Below are positions 7,388 through 14,318 of a stretch of 16,835 nucleotides of DNA, one piece after another. The first letter of the stretch is position 1. Every line of letters begins with the position of its first letter. The position numbers were made by a program, and so were the translations under genes. The DNA comes from CAZFCK01 sp964517355 (lineage in GTDB: Bacteria; Desulfobacterota; Desulfovibrionia; Desulfovibrionales; Desulfovibrionaceae), in assembly GCA_964517355.1 (NCBI GenBank), contig CAZFCK010000097.1, forward strand, positions 1 through 16,835, written 5' to 3'. The notes under the pieces were generated by a model that saw only the letters and a list, made by a program, of their open reading frames with translations, did no database searches and had not been told where the DNA came from.

Positions 7388-8215
7388 ATGATGACCGTAC
7401 GCGATTGTTATAAATTGCTCCGCGTGCGGGAAGGCGCTTCTCTCGAAGAGGTCAAAAGGGCTTTCAGGGCCTTGGCGTTCAAGCTGCATCCGGACCTGAA
7501 CCCTGACGATCCACATGCCGCCCGCCATTTTCAAAGGGTCAATGAAGCCTATGTGGTCTTGAAACGACATCTTGAAGAGCAGGGAACTCAGGGCGCCGCT
7601 TCTCCATCCGGCAAAGATACGCAAAACGCCACGCAACAAAACGCTCCCGGCGCGGAATCGCGCCAACAAGCGCGGGAGGCCCGCGCGCACGACGCAAAAC
7701 GCGCGGAGGCTCATAAGCGAAAAACCAACGATACCGCCTCGCAAGCCGCTCAAGGGCGCGGACGCCCCTCTCCGCGCAAGGAGGAGGTGCTGCACGAAAT
7801 CCTCAAAGATCCGTTCGCACGGCAGGTCTTTGAGGATATTTACAATCAGATCCGCAAAACCGGCGGTAAAGGCATGCTGAAAACACACAAGCCGCCGGTT
7901 AAAAAGAAGGTCCAGTTTCAATGGGGAGACAAGAGTCTCAAGCTCGATCTCACGGAAGGATTATGGAAGGGGGCGAAAAGCTGGATGCGCGGTTGGCTCG
8001 ACGAGCACCAGACCATATACCTGCCCGCCGGCATATTACGCCCCGGCAGCCGCGTTCGTTTGCAGGTCAAACAGGGGTGGTCTGGAAAACCGGTTTCCGT
8101 TGAGGTAACGCTCCCCCCCGATTACGTGGCGGGTCGTGAAATCCGGCTGAAAGGCCTTGGCCGTAAATTCGGTTTGGCGAAAGGGGATTTGTATGTGCAA
8201 TTGCTGGTGCGTTGA
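7388..8215 (+). CDS. J-domain co-chaperone with DnaJ-like C-terminal domain
   Basis: A 275-residue DnaJ-like protein expected to stimulate the ATPase of a DnaK-type Hsp70. The J-domain occupies about residues 4-64, with the essential HPD at 34-36 (LHPDLNPDD) and a following helix containing FQRVNEAYVVL. Residues 65-130 are a low-complexity, charged, Gln/Ala/Arg-rich linker instead of the classic Gly/Phe region. There is no CxxCxGxG zinc finger. Residues 200-275 resemble the second C-terminal beta domain of DnaJ, with LPPDYVAGREIRLKGLG followed by GDLYVQLLV. This makes it a class B/C-type specialised J protein and not the housekeeping DnaJ, which is about 375 residues. The start at 7388 has AGGGGT upstream; the next codon is also ATG. 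It shares an operon with the YkgJ-type gene. Its end faces the T6SS operon end with only 35 bases between. Confidence 0.9.
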   Translation: MMTVRDCYKLLRVREGASLEEVKRAFRALAFKLHPDLNPDDPHAARHFQRVNEAYVVLKRHLEEQGTQGAASPSGKDTQNATQQNAPGAESRQQAREARAHDAKRAEAHKRKTNDTASQAAQGRGRPSPRKEEVLHEILKDPFARQVFEDIYNQIRKTGGKGMLKTHKPPVKKKVQFQWGDKSLKLDLTEGLWKGAKSWMRGWLDEHQTIYLPAGILRPGSRVRLQVKQGWSGKPVSVEVTLPPDYVAGREIRLKGLGRKFGLAKGDLYVQLLVR

Positions 8216-8250
8216 GCGGCAAAACGCCCCTCGCGGTTTCGCAGCAACAG

Positions 8251-8655
8251 CTATCCCAACGCCAATACCGTAACCTGGCTGGGGCACACGCACACGCCGG
8301 GAGCGTTGGGGAGCACACCCATGGCGTTCTGGCCCGTTACGCTGGTCAGCCGCTGCGCGGGAATGCCGTCCACAAGCACGGTTATGCAGCCCACAACATA
8401 GACCGTTTCGCCGGAAATATCCTCGGAAACAAGCCCCAGCTCCAACCCGGCGTCGTCGCCGACACTCACCAGCCCTTCCGATATTTGGTTCAAAGCGGGC
8501 GTGCATGAAACCAATACATTGTCCGCCGCGGGTTCGCTTGTGGCCGAGTAGGAAATGTCCGGATAGGGAATGGGCACGGGAACCCCCAGAATGGGCGTTT
8601 TGCAGACATCCGGAAAAGCGAGGTCCATTCCGGGCCCCATGCTGAGCATAAACAT
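8251..8655 (-). CDS. DUF4150 PAAR-like T6SS spike-tip protein
   Basis: A 134-residue protein matching the PAAR-like DUF4150 family, thought to cap the VgrG spike as a sharp tip. Family-like features are the N-terminal PDVCKTPILGVPVPIPYPDI segment, the central SVGDDAGLELGLVS, the VLVDGIPAQRL strand and the closing Cys/Pro-rich PGVCVCPSQVTVLALG. There is no C-terminal extension, so unlike many PAAR proteins it carries no fused toxin. The ribosome site GAGGAGG before the ATG is the strongest of this operon. It is the last gene of the vgrG operon and is separated from the DUF3540 gene by 143 bases that contain a double-hairpin repeat, so its expression may be partly uncoupled. No clear terminator follows before the convergent J-domain gene. 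Confidence 0.85.
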   Translation of the reverse strand: MFMLSMGPGMDLAFPDVCKTPILGVPVPIPYPDISYSATSEPAADNVLVSCTPALNQISEGLVSVGDDAGLELGLVSEDISGETVYVVGCITVLVDGIPAQRLTSVTGQNAMGVLPNAPGVCVCPSQVTVLALG

Positions 8656-8695
8656 AGCGTGCCTCCTCTATTGGTGGCGATTTTATACAAAATTT

Positions 8696-8746
8696 CGGCG
8701 TCCAGGGGCCTCCCCTGGCCGTCGTGCGGGCGCGAAAGCCCGCGAC
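8696..8746. repeat. Double-hairpin repeat, copy 1
   Basis: CCAGGGG (8702-8708) and CCCCTGG (8712-8718) form a perfect 7-bp stem with a 3-base loop. GCGGGC (8726-8731) and GCCCGC (8738-8743) form a second stem around GCGAAA. The first 37 bases (8696-8732) recur at 16799-16835 in the same orientation with one mismatch. Read on the plus strand, the second hairpin precedes a T-rich stretch and could resemble a terminator, but no plus-strand gene reads into it. REP-like dispersed repeat is the likeliest class. Confidence 0.75.
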
Positions 8747-8798
8747 TTTATACGTTTTTTCTTTACGTCCGATAGTCGTATCATAAAGCAATAATGGC

Positions 8799-9449
8799 CT
8801 AGCCAAGATGCACTTGCTCCCCGTCCACTTTCACGATTTCATCCGCCACGTGGAAGGCGTTTTTGGAATGCATGGTCAAGGTTTCCTCCACCACGTGGCG
8901 GGCGTTTTTGGATTGCATGTCGCTTTGCTCCTCCACAAAACAGAAGAGGTCGCGCAGACGTTGCACAAGGCGGCGGGCCGCGGTCTCGATATGCTCGGCG
9001 ACCACGCGCACGGCCTGCACATTGGCTTTGAGCGTCTTGCCGAGCAGGGAAAGGTCTTCCACGCGGATATCGCCCTTGTCCGCGAGCAGATTGAACTGCC
9101 GGCCCAGGATGTTGCACTCGTCGCCCGCGCCGATGGTCACATCGTCTTTGGCCACGATGTTCACCCCACCGTTAAGGGCGTGCACATGGACATGCCCCGG
9201 GAAGTCCAGACAGGCGTCCTCGTGGGGAGCGGCGCGTTCGAGCACCGCGAGGATGTAGCAACGGCCGCTGTCGTCCAGGGAGACAAGCACTTCATCTCCA
9301 GGAGAGGGCCGCAACAGGCAGCTGGGGGCGAGGCGCGCATCATAATCATTTCCCCCCATGTGTACGGCGTAACCGTCGCTGGTCCGCACCAGGACGCGAG
9401 CGTACTCCATGCGGGGGTGGGGCGGGAGTTTATGGGCCAGGTTATGCAT
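8799..9449 (-). CDS. DUF3540 protein, T6SS spike-associated accessory
   Basis: A 216-residue protein resembling the DUF3540 family, which is found beside VgrG, DUF2169 and DUF4150 genes in Proteobacteria; its precise function is not established. Residues 50-72 (PGDEVLVSLDDSGRCYILAV) resemble the OB-fold motif of gp5/VgrG. Residues 90-145 look like short repeating beta strands. Residues 150-205 form an amphipathic helical stretch, and the chain ends VDGEQVHLG, a tail similar to gp5-type needle ends. It may form a small trimeric spike segment or hold the PAAR-like tip, which is inference from these motifs. The ATG at 9449 has AAGGAG 7-8 bases upstream. The gene begins 49 bases after the pentapeptide gene and is in the same operon. 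Confidence 0.82.
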   Translation of the reverse strand: MHNLAHKLPPHPRMEYARVLVRTSDGYAVHMGGNDYDARLAPSCLLRPSPGDEVLVSLDDSGRCYILAVLERAAPHEDACLDFPGHVHVHALNGGVNIVAKDDVTIGAGDECNILGRQFNLLADKGDIRVEDLSLLGKTLKANVQAVRVVAEHIETAARRLVQRLRDLFCFVEEQSDMQSKNARHVVEETLTMHSKNAFHVADEIVKVDGEQVHLG

Positions 9450-9498
9450 TGTACATCTCCTTTTATGCTTCTTTGGAAGGGAAGGCCGGTCATGGCCC

Positions 9499-10554
9499 TC
9501 AGATGGGCGGGGTCCATTCCTCGGCTCTTGCTAGCGCCTTGTCGGAGGCGCGGCCGGGCCTTGTTAGCGCCTTGGCAAAGCTTGCATGCTCGTCCAGCAC
9601 GCGGTGCAGTTTGGCCATGCGCAGGTCGGCCCGCGCAAAGTCGGCATAGGTGAGATCCGCGAATGAAAAGTCGGCGTAGCTGCAATTCGCGCCGACAAGG
9701 ATCGTGCCGCGCAGGAGCGCCTTTTGGAAGCGGCAGTATTTCATGAAAGCGCTGGAGGCGTTGCCCCCCGTAAGATCGGCGCCGGTGAAAATCGATTGTT
9801 CGAAGTCGCCGTCCCTGAGATCGGCTTCTTGAAGAACGGCGCCCTTGAACATGGTTTTGTGGGCGGTGACGTTACGGAACACGGCTTTGTGCAGCCGCGC
9901 TCCGGAAAAGTTGGACATGGAAATATCCGCGCCGCTGAAATCGGCTTCGCGGAGGTCGGCGCCGTCGGCCATGACAATGGAGAAATGCATGTTGCTGAAG
10001 TCTTGCCCGGCAAGGTTGCAACCGCGCAGAAAAACACGCTCAAGACTCGCGCCGCTAAAGTTTGCGCCGCTCAACTCCGCGTCATTGCAAGTGACTTTGT
10101 CGAGCATGGCGTTTTGAAAATTCACTCCAGTCGCCTTGGCATGTTGCAGCAGCGTCTTTTCCAGCCGTGCGCCGGAAAAATCAGTGTTCTCCAGGAGGGT
10201 GTTTTGCATGAGGCACCAACTGACCGTGGCGCCTTGCAGGTTCGCCCCTGAAAGGTCGGCTTTTTGGAGCAGGGTCTTATGCAGGAGGGCGCCTTGCATG
10301 TTGGCGTTGCGCAGGGACATTTTGCGCAGGTCGAGTTTCGTCAGGTCCGTGCCCGCCAGGGATGCGCCGCTGAAATCGCAGTCGCGGAAGCCGGTTTTCA
10401 GAAGGTTGGCGCCGTTTAGGTTGGCGTTTTGAAAGGAGACGTGTTCGAAGCGCCCCCCGCTGAAATCGGTATGGGAAAGATCCATGCCCGAGAGGTCCGC
10501 GTTTTCCACGATGCCGTTGTCGTGGATGGCTTGCAGCACGTCGTTTTTGTTCAT
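9499..10554 (-). CDS. Pentapeptide-repeat protein of the T6SS spike operon
   Basis: A 351-residue protein almost entirely made of A(D/N)LXX/A(D/N)FXX pentapeptide repeats, from about residue 16 to 318 (for example ADLSGANLQGA, ADLREADFSGAD). Such repeats fold into a right-handed quadrilateral beta-helix; about 300 residues would give roughly 15 coils. No enzymatic domain, signal peptide or membrane segment is visible. The C-terminal 30 residues are basic, without repeats. I start it at the ATG at 10554, which overlaps the stop of the DUF2169 fusion gene as ATGA, showing translational coupling. The longer in-frame reading to 10752 would overlap the upstream gene by 200 bases and lacks repeats. 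It probably binds or extends the pentapeptide tail of the upstream gene product, but a direct structural or cargo role in the spike is inference. Confidence 0.88.
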   Translation of the reverse strand: MNKNDVLQAIHDNGIVENADLSGMDLSHTDFSGGRFEHVSFQNANLNGANLLKTGFRDCDFSGASLAGTDLTKLDLRKMSLRNANMQGALLHKTLLQKADLSGANLQGATVSWCLMQNTLLENTDFSGARLEKTLLQHAKATGVNFQNAMLDKVTCNDAELSGANFSGASLERVFLRGCNLAGQDFSNMHFSIVMADGADLREADFSGADISMSNFSGARLHKAVFRNVTAHKTMFKGAVLQEADLRDGDFEQSIFTGADLTGGNASSAFMKYCRFQKALLRGTILVGANCSYADFSFADLTYADFARADLRMAKLHRVLDEHASFAKALTRPGRASDKALARAEEWTPPI

Positions 10555-13500
10555 TTCAGCAGGTCCATGTTGTCCTGGAGCAGGGTGCGTTCCATATTCG
10601 CCAGGTGGAAGTTTGTCTTGCCCACGGTCGTTTTGTAAAAATCCACGCCAAAGAGGTTGGCTCCGGTGAAATCTGCCCGCACAAGCCGTGACATACGCAA
10701 AGAGCCCATGGCCAGGTTCACGGCGCGGAGGTTGGCGTATTCCATATCGCATTTTGTCAGACGCGCTTTTTTTGCTGAAATGCGTTCAAAATCAGCGCGA
10801 TGCAGGATACAGCCTTCCAGCATGGCCGTATCGAGCACTGCGTGCCGAAAAGTCGCGTCCGAAAGGTCGGCTTCGCGGAAACAGGCGTTGCGCAGCGTGG
10901 TATTTTGCAGGTTCGCGCCTGGAAAACTGCTGCCCGAAAGGATGCGGGAGCGGTCCATGTTCGCACCCTGAAAGTTGATGTTTTTTCCCCGCGAGTTTTG
11001 CAGGGCGGTGGTGTCGCAGGTGGCGCCGGCAAAGCTGGTCTGATCGAGAAGACAATCGCGAAACACCACTTTGCGTAGCGAGGCATTGGCAAAGGAGGCG
11101 TTCAGGCATTCGCACCCCGTGATCATGCTCAGGCTGCACTTCGCGTGCGCGAATGACGCCTGATTGAGCTTGCATTTATTGAGCTGCACCATGCGCATGG
11201 CGGCTTCCCCGCAATTGACCTTGCTGAGGTCTGATTCAGCGATTACGGAGCGTTTGAGATTGGCCTCCGCAAGATTGGCCTCCGCCATGTTGGCCTTGCG
11301 CAGCATGCAGCCTTCCAGGTGCGCCCGTGCGAAATTTGCTTTGCCGAAATCCGCATCCGAGGAGACAACGCCTTGCATACGCGCCTGCGTGAAATTCGTT
11401 TCGCGGCATTTGGCCTTGTTCATAATGGCCTGGCGCAAGTCTATGCCAGTGAGGTCCAATCCTGAAATATCCACTCCGCTAAGGTTTTTGTGTTTGAAAT
11501 CGAGTCCGGCCTTGTAGCGCGATATCACCTGCTCCCGTGTGAGCGGGGCCATGGCGTCGGGAGAGAGTCCGGCCTTTTCCATGGAGACCCCTGCGGGGCC
11601 GGGGAGTTTTCTGGAGAGCGCCTGGGCCTTCAGACTTTGGGCTTTTTGGGAAAGAGCCGCGAAACGCGCTGTTTGGCGTTCTTTGCGGCTTTGAGAGATT
11701 TCGGAGATATGCCGGATTTTGGCGGCTTGTTCCGTTATTTTTTGCGACTGATCCGCAGTCAAGTAACCCGCGGCGTTGTATTCGTCGCGTTTGCCGAGCA
11801 TCTGTTGGGCCATTTCGTCGCCCATCTGCGTATAGGAAGTGCGCGGTTGCTTTGCCGCATCGGCCAGAGATCGTTCAGGGTCCAGCCCTTGACCGGCGAA
11901 CTGGGTGCGCAGGCTCTCGATCATGCGCCCCTTGTTCGCTCGTGCGGCGTCGATGGCAGGTTGATGCGCGCCGCGAATTTCCTGCATCAGGCCTGTGGCG
12001 AAGCCGCCGATGTCCAAGGCGGGAAAAGGCAGGCGCAGGTTCATGGAACCGCCGGAGGAACCGTCTTCAGGGAGGTCCGGGAACAGGGCGTGGGTTTGGG
12101 CGAAATCCCGCGGCAGCGCGTCCATGATCCATTGCCGGATGTCTGTTCCCGCGGCGCGGGAATCGAACACCGTTTGCCCCTTGGGCAAGGCGAGCGGGTG
12201 CGCTTTTTTGAGCGAGGTCGCCCAGGGTTTCCATGCCGCGTCTTGATCCGTGGTTCCCTGGGGCATGATGACGATCACACGCGGGGCGTGCTGCAAGGCC
12301 AGTGCGGCATCGGGAGAAGGAGATGCGTCGGGGGACGCCAGAACCAGCACATGGCAGGCGTCGCCGATTTCCTGCTCCAACAACAAGGCCTGGAGTTCAT
12401 CCGTGGTAACGAGCACAGGGCCTTCCTGTTCGGCCGCGCGGAGGAAAAGTGGGGTCGCATCCGAACCCGACACCACACTGTCGGCGTCCCCCTGTGTGTA
12501 ATCGTTGTTTTCCATTGGGGGGCGGATAGTGATGCGGGAGAGGATTGCGTCGTGGAAGCGGGGCAGCACCAGCCCCGCGGAAAGGTGCACCATCGCGTCC
12601 GCCGGCTCCTTGTTCAGCCCCCAGCTGTGCGGCGCGTCACTGCGCGCTTCGGGATTGAACCCCAGCCAATGGGTGTGCACGGTGCGCCGGTTGAGCCCCA
12701 TGCGGCGTAGCGTGTCCGATATTTCGGCATGTTGTTCTAGTGCGCGGCGGCAATTGACCACAAAAGGGAAGCCCATGTTATGCCATGGGGGCGTTGCGCG
12801 ATCCGGGAGGAGTTTGTCGGGGTCCAGCCCGGTTTTGGCCAGTTGTTCCGGAGTGAGCTGTTCGCGTAGAAATTTTTTGTTGTTTTCAAGAAGTTGAGCC
12901 TTTTTCGCCGCGCCTTTTTCATGCAAGGCTTCCAGTTTGCCCACGGCGACGTCCACTTTCCCCCCAAAACCTTGAACTTTGGCGCGGAGAGCGGCGAAGG
13001 GCTTCATGTCAATGGACGCTAGATGGCCGAAACGTTGCTTCATGCCTCCGGCGATTGCCTCCAGCCTGTCCAGGGTTTGCAATCGCGCGGCGATGTCCTG
13101 TTTGAAAATCGCTCCACGTTCTGCGGCGCTACGCGGCATCACAGGACTTTTGCCCAAGGCGCTATTTTTGATGCGCTCCATGTCCTTGCGAATGTTTTTC
13201 ATCCGCAGCACGGCTTCCGAAGCTTTGGCCCGCGCCGCATCGAAAGGGGCCATATCCACGGGCACGCTTCTATCCAGAGCTTTTTTCTGTGCTTCCAGAT
13301 AGTGCTCCAGGCTTTCCGGGGGCTTGGTCAAGGACTCATGCGCCAGAAAAATTCGCAGGACATCGCCATAGTCTTCGTCCGCGACTGGCACGGCGCCGCG
13401 ATAGATTAGCACGCCGCGCAGAATCGAGGGAAAAAGCCAGAGTGTTTCAGGGTGCAGAGCGACTTCCTGAAACACTTCCTTGCAGGTTTTTTTATCTATG

Positions 13501-14315
13501 AAGCGGGAGTAGCCTTGCAGCAGGGTGACGAAGCAACGCATGCGCAGGCCCGGCAGGCTTGAGGCCATGTGTTGGTAGTCCGGGTGCATGTTCTTGATTT
13601 CTATGAGTTCATTACCTTTGAAGAATCCATTCAGGCGTTGGTCCAGAGGCGCGGCGTTGAAAAAGGAGTAGTCGAAATCTTCGGGAAGGCCGGGCCAGCG
13701 CTCAGTTTTCCAACGCTTGTCATACGTGCCCGTGTTTTTGCTGCGTTGCGGCCATGTCATATCCCAAGGGGCGAAGCTCACGGGTTCCGGCTGGTCGGAA
13801 GGCAGGCCGATAATGTGCTGCGGATCTTCCACATTAGGCAGATGGGCATGGGGTAGCCCCTCAATCAGTTCGCTGTATGTGCCTTTGCCCGAGGGGTTGC
13901 GTTCAAATCCCGGACCGCCGTAGGCGTTTTCCCAGGAGACCGGCATGCGCTCGAACTCCTGCGGTTCGCTGATCCCGCCGGAAAGTGACCATTTGCGTTC
14001 GCCGAAGACATAGAGGCGCTTGCTGCGATTGCCCACCGTCACCATGACTTCAGAGGAGCGCGTTCGGGTATTCCGCGGGGCGCAGCATTCGCCGACAACC
14101 AAATATTCGCCATTGAGCTTGGGCATTCCCTGGTCCAGTATGGGATTGGGGCCCAAGACTTGCGGCACTGTTTTCCACAGTTCCTGTTCGTCCAACAGCG
14201 CGTCCGGTGAGGTCAGATCGAAAAAAAGCATGACGCCCAGGGCCAAATTTTGGCGGCCCTGAATCATCACAGGCCGCGGCAACAGGGAATGGGTTTTGTC
14301 CTTGAATATCTTCAT
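10551..14315 (-). CDS. DUF2169 T6SS adaptor fused to a pentapeptide-repeat domain
   Basis: A 1254-residue fusion. Residues about 20-325 match the DUF2169 family (GEYLVVGECCAP, ERKW, PVSWENAYGGPGFERNP, the ENAYGG motif being typical). A DUF2169 protein in Agrobacterium is reported as an adaptor that loads a T6SS effector on VgrG. Residues 335-500 are charged and helical. Residues 505-605 hold a second beta-rich segment (PPWHNMGFPFVVNCRRALE). Residues 632-735 alternate hydrophobic strands and helices (VLVTTDE, CHVLVLASPD, PRVIVIMPQGT), like a small alpha/beta domain. Residues 785-900 are helical. Residues 940-1250 are pentapeptide repeats (ADFGKANFARAHLEG, EANLAEANL). The start is 3 bases after the vgrG stop, with a weak ribosome site, suggesting coupled translation. 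No signal peptide. Likely cytoplasmic and possibly carried on the spike. Confidence 0.88.
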   Translation of the reverse strand: MKIFKDKTHSLLPRPVMIQGRQNLALGVMLFFDLTSPDALLDEQELWKTVPQVLGPNPILDQGMPKLNGEYLVVGECCAPRNTRTRSSEVMVTVGNRSKRLYVFGERKWSLSGGISEPQEFERMPVSWENAYGGPGFERNPSGKGTYSELIEGLPHAHLPNVEDPQHIIGLPSDQPEPVSFAPWDMTWPQRSKNTGTYDKRWKTERWPGLPEDFDYSFFNAAPLDQRLNGFFKGNELIEIKNMHPDYQHMASSLPGLRMRCFVTLLQGYSRFIDKKTCKEVFQEVALHPETLWLFPSILRGVLIYRGAVPVADEDYGDVLRIFLAHESLTKPPESLEHYLEAQKKALDRSVPVDMAPFDAARAKASEAVLRMKNIRKDMERIKNSALGKSPVMPRSAAERGAIFKQDIAARLQTLDRLEAIAGGMKQRFGHLASIDMKPFAALRAKVQGFGGKVDVAVGKLEALHEKGAAKKAQLLENNKKFLREQLTPEQLAKTGLDPDKLLPDRATPPWHNMGFPFVVNCRRALEQHAEISDTLRRMGLNRRTVHTHWLGFNPEARSDAPHSWGLNKEPADAMVHLSAGLVLPRFHDAILSRITIRPPMENNDYTQGDADSVVSGSDATPLFLRAAEQEGPVLVTTDELQALLLEQEIGDACHVLVLASPDASPSPDAALALQHAPRVIVIMPQGTTDQDAAWKPWATSLKKAHPLALPKGQTVFDSRAAGTDIRQWIMDALPRDFAQTHALFPDLPEDGSSGGSMNLRLPFPALDIGGFATGLMQEIRGAHQPAIDAARANKGRMIESLRTQFAGQGLDPERSLADAAKQPRTSYTQMGDEMAQQMLGKRDEYNAAGYLTADQSQKITEQAAKIRHISEISQSRKERQTARFAALSQKAQSLKAQALSRKLPGPAGVSMEKAGLSPDAMAPLTREQVISRYKAGLDFKHKNLSGVDISGLDLTGIDLRQAIMNKAKCRETNFTQARMQGVVSSDADFGKANFARAHLEGCMLRKANMAEANLAEANLKRSVIAESDLSKVNCGEAAMRMVQLNKCKLNQASFAHAKCSLSMITGCECLNASFANASLRKVVFRDCLLDQTSFAGATCDTTALQNSRGKNINFQGANMDRSRILSGSSFPGANLQNTTLRNACFREADLSDATFRHAVLDTAMLEGCILHRADFERISAKKARLTKCDMEYANLRAVNLAMGSLRMSRLVRADFTGANLFGVDFYKTTVGKTNFHLANMERTLLQDNMDLLK

Positions 14316-14318
14316 AGC

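Noticed and set aside
7313..7921. Minus-strand ORF opposite the J-domain gene
   Set aside because: The plus strand carries the HPD motif and a complete J-domain; this frame is antisense noise.
8036..8806. Minus-strand ORF of 256 codons overlapping the J-domain, DUF4150 and DUF3540 gene ends
   Set aside because: It overlaps DUF4150 in another frame and runs antisense to the J-domain gene; composition is Arg/Gly-rich without any family pattern.
10555..10752. Upstream extension of the pentapeptide gene
   Set aside because: It would overlap the DUF2169 fusion gene by about 200 bases in another frame, lacks repeats, and the ATGA overlap start is better.
9600..11500. Regularly spaced similar DNA words that could suggest a CRISPR or satellite array
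   Set aside because: The periodicity is explained by pentapeptide-repeat codons; there are no constant repeats with unique spacers.
11490..12710. Long plus-strand ORF (406 codons) opposite the DUF2169 fusion gene
   Set aside because: It lies wholly antisense to a well-supported gene, has no ribosome site of note, and its translation resembles no family. It is a by-product of GC-rich codon use.
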